64,000 bases of DNA. Source: CAYFPX01 sp964501915. Lineage in GTDB: Bacteria > Myxococcota_A > UBA796 > CAJQPC01. Shown piece after piece: positions 43,539 to 52,272 of this stretch; position 1 is the stretch's first letter; each line of letters opens with the position of its first letter. The position numbers and the translations under genes are program-made. The notes under the pieces were generated by a model, which searched no databases, was not told the DNA's origin, and was given only the letters and a program-made list of their open reading frames with translations. The stretch spans positions 15,819 to 79,818 of the forward strand of contig CAZCVP010000006.1 of the NCBI GenBank assembly GCA_964501915.1. The letters run 5' to 3'.

Positions 43539-44009
43539 ATGAAGGGCAACGAGCAGGTGATCGAGATCCTCAACGAGGTCCTGTGTGCTGAGCTGACCGC
43601 CGTGAACCAGTACTGGATCCACCACCGGATGCTGAAGGACTGGGGCTATGGCCTTCTCGCCAGCCACGCCCGCGAGGAGTCGCTCGAGGAGATGAAGCAC
43701 GCCGATGGGGTCATCGAGCGCATCCTCTTCCTCGACGGCGTGCCGAACATGCAGAAGTACGGCAAGGTCAGCGTGGGGCGCGACGTGGAGGAGCAGCACC
43801 GGTTCGACCTGGCGATCGAGCTGGAGGCGGTCGAGCACCTGAACAAGGGCATCGCGATCTGCCGGGAGCTGGGCGACAACGGCACCCGCGAGCTCCTCGA
43901 AGGCATCCTGCGCGAAGAGGAGGGGCACGTGGACTGGATCGAGACCCACCTCCACATGATCGAGGAGCTGGGACTCCAGAACTACCTGGTGACGCAGGTC
44001 TCCGACTGA
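43539..44009 (+). CDS. bfr: Bacterioferritin
   Basis: Iron-storage protein of 156 residues. Diiron ligands fall at E. coli positions: Glu18 (CAELTAVNQ), Glu51 and His54 (EEMKHAD), Glu94, Glu127 and His130 (EEEGHVDW). Heme-ligand Met52 is present, so this is a heme-binding bacterioferritin. The ATG at 43539 has AAGGAG upstream and starts the normal MKGNEQVIEILN sequence. With the Bfd-like gene it forms an iron store/release pair. Confidence 0.96.
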   Translation: MKGNEQVIEILNEVLCAELTAVNQYWIHHRMLKDWGYGLLASHAREESLEEMKHADGVIERILFLDGVPNMQKYGKVSVGRDVEEQHRFDLAIELEAVEHLNKGIAICRELGDNGTRELLEGILREEEGHVDWIETHLHMIEELGLQNYLVTQVSD

Positions 44010-44132
44010 CAGCGTCCACGGCCCGGCCCGCCTGAGGGCTCCCGCTGACCCCTCTCGGTCCAGCACCGGGCGGGGCCGACGTGTGTCCGGCAGCACAGCC
44101 CGAGCCGGGGAGGCCGCCCGGAGCCGGGGGAG

Positions 44133-44170
44133 TTCGCCTCGGCAGGGGCGGAAGAATCCCCATAGGCGAA
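44133..44170. other. Stem-loop before the AAA+ regulator gene
   Basis: TTCGCCT (44133-44139) pairs with AGGCGAA (44164-44170), with an inner GGGG/CCCC pair. It may terminate bfr or form a leader for the gene at 44214. The rest of 44010-44213 shows nothing else. Confidence 0.35.
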
Positions 44171-44213
44171 ATGGCGATGGCGGAAAACGCGCCAGTATGG
44201 TAGATTTCCCACC

Positions 44214-45404
44214 GTGACCGCCTCCCTCGCCGATGCCGTCGCCGTCTTCCGCGGAAACCCCTTCACAGACAGCGGCATCGCAGCCCGGACCCGCCTGGGT
44301 CGCCTCCTCCTGACATCCTCCGCAGCACGGGCGATCCGCGGCGCCCTGCGGGGGGAGGTGGCGGTGGAGCCCGAGGGGCTGGTGCTCGCCGTGGCCCACG
44401 CCCGTGCCTGTGGCCTGGCCGATCCCGGCGCCGTGCTGAGCCCGGCCGTGCTGCCGGACCCGGTCGCCGCCGAGCTGCCGCGCCCGCGGGACGACTATGC
44501 ACGCATCGGCTTCGCCGCCGCGCGCTGCTACCGGGCGCTGGAGGCCTGGCCAGGGCGGTCGGTCGCGGTCCGGACGCTTCGCCAGGAGGGCTGGCAGGCC
44601 GCCCTGGGGGAGGACCTCACCTCGGCCCTCGACCTGGAGTGGCTGCGGCGTCAGGAGCCGGTGGTCGTCTGTGGCGAGCCCGGGTCCGGTCGGGAGGCGC
44701 TGGCTCGTGCCGTGCTCGCGGGACTGCCGGCGCTGGCCGGTCGCCAGCCCTGGAGCGTCCCTGAGATCCTCTCCTGGGATCCCCCCGGGGCCGTGCCGGC
44801 CGACGCGGCGCTGCTCGTGCGGGACCCCGACCGGCTCGGCGCCGACGGGCAGCTCGCGCTCGCCCAGGCGGTGCGTGGGGCCAGCCACAGGCGGCTGGCG
44901 CTGTTGTGTGCACCGTGGCGCTCCGTCGCGGGACGGCTCCACCCGGAGCTGCGGGCAGTCCTGGTGGGACGGCGGCTGGAGATCCCCGCCCTCCGGGACC
45001 GCGGCGAGGACCTCGGGGCCCTCTCCCTGTCCTGGCTGGTCTCCTGGAGCGCGGAGGTGCGCCGCCAGGGGGGCTTCGCCCTGGACTTCGGGCCAGCCAT
45101 GCAGTGGCTCGCCGAGGTGGAGTCCCAGGACCGGACACGGCCGGACCAGGTCCTCCACCTCCAGGCGGCCCTGAGGACGATCGTGCTCGGCGGCCCACCC
45201 CCCCCCTCGCCGGTGGAGCCGCCTCCGGGCCCGGAGGACCTGCCTCCCGGGCTGGCCGCCGCCACCTGGAGCGAGCGGCAGGTGAAGGACTGGTACCTGC
45301 GTCGGGTCCACCGCCGGACAGGAGCGGTCGGGTCGACGGCCCGGATCCTGGGACTGGATCGCTCCACGGTGCGTGGGCGCCTGCGCATCGGGGAGGGCAC
45401 ATAG
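44214..45404 (+). CDS. Degenerate AAA+ (NtrC-like) transcriptional regulator
   Basis: Protein of 396 residues shaped like the central and C-terminal domains of an NtrC regulator. A P-loop-like VVVCGEPGSGREALARAVLA has Arg for the Walker Lys, AALLVRDPDRLGADGQLALA replaces Walker B, and RLEIPALRDRGEDLGALSLS matches the family LPPLRxRxEDI block. The GAFTGA sigma-54 loop is missing. C-terminal helix-turn-helix GAVGSTARILGLDRSTVRGR is Fis-like. So it probably binds DNA but neither hydrolyses ATP well nor contacts sigma-54. GTG start. Confidence 0.6.
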   Translation: MTASLADAVAVFRGNPFTDSGIAARTRLGRLLLTSSAARAIRGALRGEVAVEPEGLVLAVAHARACGLADPGAVLSPAVLPDPVAAELPRPRDDYARIGFAAARCYRALEAWPGRSVAVRTLRQEGWQAALGEDLTSALDLEWLRRQEPVVVCGEPGSGREALARAVLAGLPALAGRQPWSVPEILSWDPPGAVPADAALLVRDPDRLGADGQLALAQAVRGASHRRLALLCAPWRSVAGRLHPELRAVLVGRRLEIPALRDRGEDLGALSLSWLVSWSAEVRRQGGFALDFGPAMQWLAEVESQDRTRPDQVLHLQAALRTIVLGGPPPPSPVEPPPGPEDLPPGLAAATWSERQVKDWYLRRVHRRTGAVGSTARILGLDRSTVRGRLRIGEGT

Positions 45405-45800
45405 GTGCCGCTCCGCTTCGAGGAGGTGGTCTGCCGGGTCGTGGTGGAGCGTGCTCGACGGGGTGAGCTCGATGCGGCCTTGCTGGACGGGGCCTGCATC
45501 GTGCTCGGGCGGGGGGCGCTGGGGCCGCTGCTGGAGGCCCTGGAGCCGCTGCTGCCGGGGCTCGGACTCCCGGGACAACGGCTGGCGGGACTGGACCGCG
45601 AGACGGACAGCCGCGCGGCGGCGAGGGCACTGACCTCGCTCTCGGAGGCCCCGGCCGCCCTGCTGGTGGCGGAGCACCTGGAGCGGGCCCGCCGGAGCCT
45701 CGATCGCCTGGAGACCCTGACCGGGATCCAGGACCAGGAGGCTGCCCTGGAGGTCGAGGCGCTGGTGTCGGACCTCGTCGCGGGTCGGGGCGTGTTGTGA
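45405..45800 (+). CDS. Small helical protein, partner of the regulator gene
   Basis: Protein of 131 residues starting at the GTG directly after the regulator's stop, so co-translated. All-helical, Leu/Ala/Glu-rich, no Cys beyond two near the N-terminus, no family recognised. Tight coupling suggests it acts with the degenerate AAA+ regulator. Confidence 0.55.
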   Translation: MPLRFEEVVCRVVVERARRGELDAALLDGACIVLGRGALGPLLEALEPLLPGLGLPGQRLAGLDRETDSRAAARALTSLSEAPAALLVAEHLERARRSLDRLETLTGIQDQEAALEVEALVSDLVAGRGVL

Positions 45801-45834
45801 ATTAGATCTCCGGTCGCCAGACCCCGGAGGTCCC

Positions 45835-47061
45835 ATGTCCCTCGAGCTCCTCAACGCCGGTCTCTCCCGCGAGGTCCAGGCCCTGGTCGCCGAAGGCCGG
45901 GCCAAGGCTCCGGAGCGCGTGATCGTCGAGGTCCTGCCGGCCCGGGGCGACCGCGGCCCCCGCTACCGCCTGGACGGGCACGGGGACAAGCCGTTCATTC
46001 GCATGAACAGCAACAGCTACCTCTCGCTCTCCCATCACCCGGCGGTGATCGCCGCGGCCGACGAGGCCACCCATCGCTTCGGCGCCGGCCCCGGGGCGGT
46101 GCGCTTCATCGACGGCACCTTCCAGCCCCACGTGGACCTCGAGGCCCGCATCGCGGCCTTCATGGGGCGCCCGTCGGCCAAGATCTTCAACTCGGCCTAC
46201 ACCACCAACCTGGGCCTGGCCCTGGCGCTCCAGAACAAGAGGACCTTCTGGATCGGGGACGCGCTCAACCACAACTGCATCATCCGGGCGATGCGCATCG
46301 CCAACGTGCCGCGGGCCAACAAGGCCATCTTCCGGCACAACGACATGGACCACCTCGCCCGCTGCATCGAGCAGGTGCCCGAGGGCATCGAGCGGGTGAT
46401 CGTGATCTTCGACGGCGTCTTCAGCATGCGAGGAGACCACGCGCCCATCGCCGACATCCACCGGGTGCTGGAGCCTCACCGGCGGCGCTTCGCCGAGGGT
46501 CTGGTGACCGTGGTGGACGACAGCCACGGCATCGGCGCCTTCGGCGCGACCGGGCGCGGCACGGAGGAGGCCGCGGGGGCCCGGGTCGACATCGCCGTGG
46601 GGACCTTCGGCAAGGCCTTCGGCGTCAACGGTGGCTTCGTCGTCGGCAGCCCCGAGGTCGTGGAGGCGATCCGCCAGAAGGCTGACACCTACATCTACAC
46701 CAACCCCCTGAGCGCGGCCGACTGCGCGGCGGCCAAGGCCGCGGTCGACGTCGCCGACAGCGAGGAGGGGCGGGCACGGCTCCAGCACGTGCGGGACCGC
46801 ATCGCCCAGTTCCGGGCCGGCATCGCGGCCCTGGGCATGGAGACCATTCCCGGCATCCACCCGGTGACGCCGCTGATGGTGCGCGACACCGAGCGCACCC
46901 GACGCATGGTCGATGGCTTCACCGAGCACGGCGTGCTGGTGGTGGGCCTGAACTACCCCGTGGTGCCCGAGGGAGACCAGACCATCCGCTTCCAGATCAA
47001 CGCCGCCCACACGGCGGCCGACATCGACGAGGTGCTGGCGGTCCTCGAGCGCCTGCGCTGA
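45835..47061 (+). CDS. kbl: Glycine C-acetyltransferase / alpha-oxoamine synthase
   Basis: PLP enzyme of 408 residues of the alpha-oxoamine synthase family. The N-terminal NSNSYLSLSHHPAV, the VVDDSHGIGAFG segment with the Asp and His that hold PLP, and the Lys in TFGKAFGVNGGF are present. The start KAPERVIVE is nearer 2-amino-3-ketobutyrate CoA ligase (Kbl) than BioF or SPT. With the Tdh-like enzyme at 26543 it would convert threonine to glycine and acetyl-CoA. Confidence 0.78.
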   Translation: MSLELLNAGLSREVQALVAEGRAKAPERVIVEVLPARGDRGPRYRLDGHGDKPFIRMNSNSYLSLSHHPAVIAAADEATHRFGAGPGAVRFIDGTFQPHVDLEARIAAFMGRPSAKIFNSAYTTNLGLALALQNKRTFWIGDALNHNCIIRAMRIANVPRANKAIFRHNDMDHLARCIEQVPEGIERVIVIFDGVFSMRGDHAPIADIHRVLEPHRRRFAEGLVTVVDDSHGIGAFGATGRGTEEAAGARVDIAVGTFGKAFGVNGGFVVGSPEVVEAIRQKADTYIYTNPLSAADCAAAKAAVDVADSEEGRARLQHVRDRIAQFRAGIAALGMETIPGIHPVTPLMVRDTERTRRMVDGFTEHGVLVVGLNYPVVPEGDQTIRFQINAAHTAADIDEVLAVLERLR

Positions 47062-47115
47062 GCCCCGGACCGGGGGACAGCGCTCAAGTCCATGCCGCTT
47101 TGTCCGATGCTCACG

Positions 47116-47146
47116 GGGGGGCTCCCCCACGGGCCGGACCCGGCCC
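47116..47146. terminator. Two tandem GC hairpins after kbl
   Basis: GGGGG-GCT-CCCCC (47116-47128) and GGGCCG-GACC-CGGCCC (47131-47146) are both perfect. No T tract follows. They lie between kbl and the HDOD gene, so they may terminate kbl or shape the HDOD leader. Confidence 0.45.
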
Positions 47147-47161
47147 ACTGCGAGACGCTCG

Positions 47162-48175
47162 ATGGCAGCACGGCGATCCAGGGGCGCAGGTAGCGACCGG
47201 CGCTTCCACGCCAACCTCAAGGCGAAGACAGGCAAGCTACCGCCGCGCCGGCGCGGGGGCCTCCCCTCGGCCGACGAGATGTCGGTCTCGCTGCGGGCCG
47301 TCGACGCCGAGCAGGTCGCGAGGCGGCTCACCTCCGAGCTTGCGGATCGCCAGCGTGCCGTGTCGAACAAGGCGGACCACGCCTTCCTGGAGCGGGTCCA
47401 GGCCCGCGTGCTGGCCCAGTCCTACCGGCTGCCGGGCTTTCCGGAGACCCCTGCTGCCCTGGACGCCCTGCTGGCCCAGGCGGAGCCGGAGCCGGCCGCG
47501 CTCGTCGACGTCGTGGTCCGCGATCCATGGCTGGTCCGGCAGATCTGGACCCTGGCCAACTCGGGGAGCTACGGCGAGCCGGTGATCGACCTCGGCCTGG
47601 CCATCGCCCGGGTCGGTCCGGAACAGATCTGGACCCTCGGCGTTCGGGCGGCCCTGAAGGCCGTGCCCTACTACGTGCCGGGGTACGAGCACGAGGTGGC
47701 CCACGTCCGCCAGGAGGCCCTCGAGGTCGCGGAGCTGGCGGCCTGGATGACCCAGGAGAGCCGCGGGCCACACTACCTGGCTGGGCTGTTCGCCGGTGTC
47801 GGCAAGCTGCTGCTGCTGCTGGATGCCACGCCAGAGGACCGCCTGGCTCGCCCGCGGCGGGAGCTGGTGCAAGAGGTGGTCCGACAGTTCCACCACCCGC
47901 TGGCCTTCCTGGCGCTGGACTCCTGGGGGATCGAGACGGGGGTCTGTGTCGGGGTCGGCAATTCGCCCTTCCCGGCCGACGTGCCGGAGGAGCACCGCTC
48001 GATGGCGGCGGTCCACCACGTCGCCCTGAAGGCCACTCGGGCCGCGAGCGGCGTGGGCCCCGGCCTGCCTCCGCTGGCCGCAGCGCTGCACATGGCCCCG
48101 GAGGTGCGCCCGAGGCCGGCCTCCGTCTTGCGGCGTGCCCGGGTGATCCAGGACCGCAGGGAGGAGGCGGCCTGA
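47162..48175 (+). CDS. HDOD-domain protein
   Basis: Protein of 337 residues. After a basic N-terminal tail of about 40 residues comes an HDOD domain: SYRLPGFPETPAALDALLAQ, VVVRDPWLVRQIWTLANSG, LGLAIARVGPEQIWTLGVRA, and the HYLAGLFAGVGKLLLL helix that replaces the HD metal site. HDOD proteins in delta-type bacteria act in signalling. Metal ligands of true HD hydrolases are absent. Confidence 0.82.
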   Translation: MAARRSRGAGSDRRFHANLKAKTGKLPPRRRGGLPSADEMSVSLRAVDAEQVARRLTSELADRQRAVSNKADHAFLERVQARVLAQSYRLPGFPETPAALDALLAQAEPEPAALVDVVVRDPWLVRQIWTLANSGSYGEPVIDLGLAIARVGPEQIWTLGVRAALKAVPYYVPGYEHEVAHVRQEALEVAELAAWMTQESRGPHYLAGLFAGVGKLLLLLDATPEDRLARPRRELVQEVVRQFHHPLAFLALDSWGIETGVCVGVGNSPFPADVPEEHRSMAAVHHVALKATRAASGVGPGLPPLAAALHMAPEVRPRPASVLRRARVIQDRREEAA

Positions 48176-48200
48176 TCGTCGCTGTCAGGGGCGCCGGCGG

Positions 48201-49841
48201 TCACCTGTGGTGGTCGGTTGGCGAGCTCCTCGCCGAGCTGAAGCGCTCCCCCAGCTCCTCCCAGGCCGCGACCCGCCGGGTGATCAGACCCTCCAGGGCG
48301 TCGAAGAGGCCGATCCCCGAGGCGTCGAGCGGGTAGGGCTGCTCCATGAGGTTCATGAAGGACAGGGAGACGCTGCCGATCCGTCGGTAGTAGCGGGTCT
48401 CGTCGACCGCGAAGCTCGTGTTGATGATGAGCTGCGGCCGCCCGGCTCGACGCCAGCGGTGCTGGATCCCCCGCTGGGTCGCCCAGGACCCCTCGTAGGC
48501 CCAGCTCGCCAGCTCGTCGCCCACCTCGAGGCCCAGCAGCTCGTCCACCTCGGCGAGCGGCGCCTGGTCCGCGTCGACGATGTGACGGCCGCGTCCCTCG
48601 GGACCGGGCTGCCCGACCGGCGGTCCTGCGTCGACGATGGAGTGGCTGTAGTGGTGAGCGACGCCGACCTGGAACGCCGTGCCGACCAGGAAGCTGCGCT
48701 GGACCTCGTCGGCCGAGTCGTCCGAGGAGAGCAGGCTGCCGTCGTACCAGGCGTCGAAGGCGGTCACCGCCCGCGTCAGCAGGGAGGCATAGTCATCGTT
48801 CCAGCGAGCGCAGGTCTCGTCGTTCCAGCCCTCCTCGTTGAGCACGGCGGCCAGCTCGATGGCCTTGTTCACGGCCAGGCCGGTCCCCACGCTGTAGATG
48901 GGGTCGGCGAAGGCGAAGGCGTCGGCCATCAGGACGTAGTCGAGGGTGGCGCCGATCCGGGCCTTGCGGGCGAAGCGGGCCCGGGTGTGGACGCGATCCC
49001 GCCACCCCTCGCCCTTCGGCCTCCAGGACAGGCGATAGGGCGACGCCACGTGGGTCCGCACCACCCGCTCGAGGTGCGCGTGGTCCACGGGGCCGTGGCG
49101 GGAGACGAGGCCGAAGGAGAGGAGCTTCTCCCGGTAGAGGGGGATCTGCCAGGTCCACGTGCCCGGCTCCAGCTCGGTCAGCATCGTGCTGTGGGAGGGC
49201 TGCCACCCGTCCCGCTCGCGGCCCGGCAGCAGGCGGCCCTTCGGGATGTCGTAGCGCCGGTAGCTCAGGTCCGCGGACCGGATGTGATCCCAGAACCGCT
49301 CGGGCTCGACGGCGGTGATGTCGAGGTAGGCCCAGCGCGCCCAGACCGGCCAGAGCTCGTCGATGGTGCCGAGCTTGCTGGCCACCACCATCGAGGGACC
49401 GGAGCAGTCCAGGATCGGGCCGGCGACCTCGTAGCGGGTCGTCGACGTGGTGACGACCCGCCGCGCCACGTCGACCTCGCGCACGGCCTCCCGCACGATC
49501 GGGGTCCGCCAGGTCCGGTGCATCAGGGCCTCGAGCTCGTCCCGACCCACGTGCATGGCGACCTCGGCGCCGTGGGGTGGCAGCGGAAAGGAGGCCACGC
49601 TTCCCCGACCCATGAAGGTCGAGCCCGCCTTCGGCGAGTAGGAGGGTAGCTGCTTGATCGCCGGCACCATCTCCCGCAGCACCGGGTGGTGGAAGTGTTC
49701 GGGGATGATCGACTCCCCGATCTTGAACGAACCCGGCCGCGGATCGAGCACGACGAGGCGCTCGCTGCGCAGGAACCGGGCCAGGACGGTGCCGGCCATG
49801 CCAGCACCGATGACGAGGTGATCGACGCGCTTGGTCTGCAT
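48201..49841 (-). CDS. Flavin-dependent halogenase-like oxidoreductase
   Basis: FAD enzyme of 546 residues. The FAD fingerprint VIGAGMAGTVLARFL, the GESIIPE segment, and the motif GTWTWQIPLY, which contains WxWxIP, together match the flavin-dependent halogenase group, where WxWxIP separates halogenases from monooxygenases. Late motif AFAFADPIYSVGTGLAVNKA is the family's C-terminal FAD loop (usually DPxxSxG). No carrier protein or biosynthetic genes surround it, so the substrate would be free-standing. Non-halogenating relatives also carry this motif. Confidence 0.7.
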   Translation of the reverse strand: MQTKRVDHLVIGAGMAGTVLARFLRSERLVVLDPRPGSFKIGESIIPEHFHHPVLREMVPAIKQLPSYSPKAGSTFMGRGSVASFPLPPHGAEVAMHVGRDELEALMHRTWRTPIVREAVREVDVARRVVTTSTTRYEVAGPILDCSGPSMVVASKLGTIDELWPVWARWAYLDITAVEPERFWDHIRSADLSYRRYDIPKGRLLPGRERDGWQPSHSTMLTELEPGTWTWQIPLYREKLLSFGLVSRHGPVDHAHLERVVRTHVASPYRLSWRPKGEGWRDRVHTRARFARKARIGATLDYVLMADAFAFADPIYSVGTGLAVNKAIELAAVLNEEGWNDETCARWNDDYASLLTRAVTAFDAWYDGSLLSSDDSADEVQRSFLVGTAFQVGVAHHYSHSIVDAGPPVGQPGPEGRGRHIVDADQAPLAEVDELLGLEVGDELASWAYEGSWATQRGIQHRWRRAGRPQLIINTSFAVDETRYYRRIGSVSLSFMNLMEQPYPLDASGIGLFDALEGLITRRVAAWEELGERFSSARSSPTDHHR

Positions 49842-49964
49842 GGCCGCATCATCCCTCTGTGTGAGAGAGAAGGCACAGGCATTGCCGTGCGTTGACCCAG
49901 GCTTCGGGTCGATTGTCGCCCGCCGCTACCTCCTGCCGCCCGCTGTGCGTCCTGGTGGCCGTGG

Positions 49965-50702
49965 TCAGGCAGCGGGCAGCACCCGCCGTCCCCGTGCGAA
50001 GGCGTGGAGCCTCTCCCGAGGTACCGGCGTCCAGGGCTCGTCCGTCAGGGGGCTGGTCGCCAGCAGCAGCACCTCCTGGTCGCACCCGGCCTCGACGCAG
50101 CGCCGCGTCAGCTCGTGGAGCTTCGTGTTGGTGAACACCAGGAGGTGCTCTCCTTCGGACAGCATCAGGTTGAGCTCTCCCAGGGCCGAGAGCTCGGCCA
50201 CCGGTGCCGCGAGCGCCGCGTCCAGGGCCTCGGGATCCAGCGGCGGTCCCCCACGCCAGTGCTCCGCCACCCGGTCGAGCAGGAAGCAGAAGGCCCGCTC
50301 GGAGTCCGTCTCGCCGATGGGCTGGAAGCGACGGGAGCCGAAGCAGGGGTCCTCGACGCCGGGGAGCTTGCCGTTGTGGGCGAAGACCCACGAGCGACCG
50401 CCCAGCTCTCGCTGGAAGGGGTGGGTGTTGGCCGACGTGCGGCCGAACCTCGCCGGGTTGGCCCTGCGGATGTGTCCGATCGCGATGGTGCTGCGGTAGT
50501 CGTAGCCGGTGATGAAGGCCAGGCAGCGGCTCTCGCAGGCCGGGATGGGCTCCTTGACGACCCGGGCCGCCCGGCCCTCGTAGAAGGCGACTCCCCAGCC
50601 GTCGGCGTGGGGACCGATCTCGCCGCCGCGGGGGCGCAGCAGGGCCAGGGAGTGGTTGACGTCGGTCGCGTGGCGAGCACTCATGCCGAGCAGCTCACAC
50701 AT
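49965..50702 (-). CDS. Class II glutamine amidotransferase (YafJ/EgtC-like)
   Basis: Protein of 245 residues beginning MCELLGMS, with the nucleophile Cys2 of class II amidotransferases, then GPHADGWGVAFYEG, GHIRRANPARFG and WVFAHNGKLPG, the glutamine pocket of the YafJ/EgtC family. Substrate unknown. On the same strand as the sulfide:quinone reductase cluster, 12 bases after the SQR stop, and may be its last gene. Confidence 0.87.
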   Translation of the reverse strand: MCELLGMSARHATDVNHSLALLRPRGGEIGPHADGWGVAFYEGRAARVVKEPIPACESRCLAFITGYDYRSTIAIGHIRRANPARFGRTSANTHPFQRELGGRSWVFAHNGKLPGVEDPCFGSRRFQPIGETDSERAFCFLLDRVAEHWRGGPPLDPEALDAALAAPVAELSALGELNLMLSEGEHLLVFTNTKLHELTRRCVEAGCDQEVLLLATSPLTDEPWTPVPRERLHAFARGRRVLPAA

Positions 50703-50714
50703 GCCGGCCTCCCG

Positions 50715-51872
50715 TCAGAACCAGCGCCTGAGCCAGCGCCACTCGAAGAGGACCTTGCCGAAGTGCCACAGGAGCGAAGGGCTGCGCATGGCCACCCGGG
50801 GCAGGGGCTCGGCGTAGAAGTCGCCCCGCCCCATGCCGGCGCGGCCGTCACCGGTCTCGATGAAGCACTCGCCGAAGCCCTCGAAGCGGGCCGGGCTGCC
50901 CTGGCCGGTGATCGCCTGGGCGATGTTCGCCGCCACCACCTCGGCCTGGCCGTGGGCGAAGACGCCCGCCATGGGCAGCGGCTTGCCGAGGGCGAGCTTG
51001 ATGCTGGTGATGTCGCCGATGGCGAACACGCCCTCGTGCTCCGTCTCCAGGGTGTGGCGGTCGACGGTGATCCAGCCGCTCTCGCCGACGAGCCCCGCGT
51101 CTCGCACGACGGACGGCGCCCGGTGGGGCGGCACGTAGGCCAGCAGGTCGAAGGCCTCGGTCGCCCCGCTGGCGAAGGTGAGGGTGCGGGCCTCAGGGTC
51201 CACCGAGGTGACCTGGTGGCCCGGGTGGTAGCCCACGCCCTTGCCCTCCACCATGCCGCGGACTGCGGCGCTGATCTCGGGCCCGGCCACGCCCATCGGG
51301 CCCGGCTCGGCGGCGAAGAGGTCGATCTCCACCTGGTCCCGGACGCGCCGCTTGCGGCAGTCGGACTCCAGCAGCATCGCCGCCTCGTAGGGGGCAGCCG
51401 GGCACTTGTAGCCAGGAGCCGCGGTGAGCACGACCAGGCGCCCGGCCTCGAAGTCGCGCAGGGCGTCTCGCAGTCCCACCGAACCGGACAGCGTGTAGAG
51501 GTCGTGTCCGGCTTCGGCGAGGCCGGGCACGAGCTCCGCGGCCAGCTCGGCGCCGAGGGCGATGACCACGAAGTCCCCCCGCAGCTCCTGGCCGTCGACC
51601 ACGACCAGGCGCTCGGCCGGGTCGATGCGTTCGATCTCCCCGTGCACGACCTCGACGCCCTGCTTGGCCAGCCGCTCCAGGGGCCGGGCTATCTTCTCCG
51701 GCTCCCGCAGCCCGGTCATCAGCCACAGAAAGGAAGGGGCGAAGACGTGGTCGCGCTCGCGGTCGATCAAGACCACGCGGTGTTCGCGCGGCAGCTTCTT
51801 GCGAAGCTCGACGGCGGTGACGAGGCCTCCGACGCCTCCTCCCAGCACCAGGGTGGTTCGACTCTCGCTCAT
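50715..51872 (-). CDS. sqr: Sulfide:quinone reductase-like FAD enzyme
   Basis: Flavoprotein of 385 residues: FAD site LVLGGGVGGLVTAVELRKKL, family block DHVFAPSFLWLMTG, PGYKCPAAPYEAAMLLES with the conserved Cys, and GVFAIGDITSIKLALGKPLP. The C-terminal basic/aromatic tail (FEWRWLRRWF) fits membrane contact. SQR oxidises sulfide to persulfide and passes electrons to quinone. Downstream of the ArsR-rhodanese and DsrE genes, which handle persulfide. Confidence 0.85.
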   Translation of the reverse strand: MSESRTTLVLGGGVGGLVTAVELRKKLPREHRVVLIDRERDHVFAPSFLWLMTGLREPEKIARPLERLAKQGVEVVHGEIERIDPAERLVVVDGQELRGDFVVIALGAELAAELVPGLAEAGHDLYTLSGSVGLRDALRDFEAGRLVVLTAAPGYKCPAAPYEAAMLLESDCRKRRVRDQVEIDLFAAEPGPMGVAGPEISAAVRGMVEGKGVGYHPGHQVTSVDPEARTLTFASGATEAFDLLAYVPPHRAPSVVRDAGLVGESGWITVDRHTLETEHEGVFAIGDITSIKLALGKPLPMAGVFAHGQAEVVAANIAQAITGQGSPARFEGFGECFIETGDGRAGMGRGDFYAEPLPRVAMRSPSLLWHFGKVLFEWRWLRRWF

Positions 51873-51905
51873 GTGCTCACTCCTTCGAACCCGACGGGCT
51901 CGCGA

Positions 51906-52259
51906 TCAGAAGACGACGACCCTGTCGGCCCAGGTGGTCCAGTCGGTCAGCTCGTCCAGCGTGCTGCGCTTGCAGCCCGCCACCAGCGACTCCTCGCGCA
52001 TGCCCCGGGCGTCCATGCAGGTGCCACACACGCCGATGTCGGCGCCGCGGCGGGCGGCGACCTTCAGCATCCGCTCCACGTTGTAGTAGCCATTGGGCAC
52101 CACCTGGCCGGCGCTGGCGCAGCTCGCGGCGTCTCCCATCAGGAAGACGCGGACCTGCTCGCCCTCGCGCCTGGCCAGCGACCCCGAGAGGCGAAGCCCG
52201 TTGTAGCTGAGCTCGGTGCCGTAGGGCGGGTCGTTGAGGATGAAGAGCGTGCGGCTCAT
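51906..52259 (-). CDS. DsrE-family sulfur carrier-like protein
   Basis: Protein of 117 residues of the DsrE/F fold: FILNDPPYGTELSYNGLRLS, VRVFLMGDAASCASAG, and ADIGVCGTCMDARGM with the CGTC pair at the active-site Cys position. Such proteins carry persulfide sulfur. Lies between the regulator and sqr in one operon. Confidence 0.88.
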   Translation of the reverse strand: MSRTLFILNDPPYGTELSYNGLRLSGSLARREGEQVRVFLMGDAASCASAGQVVPNGYYNVERMLKVAARRGADIGVCGTCMDARGMREESLVAGCKRSTLDELTDWTTWADRVVVF

Positions 52260-52272
52260 GGTCGGCTCCGGT

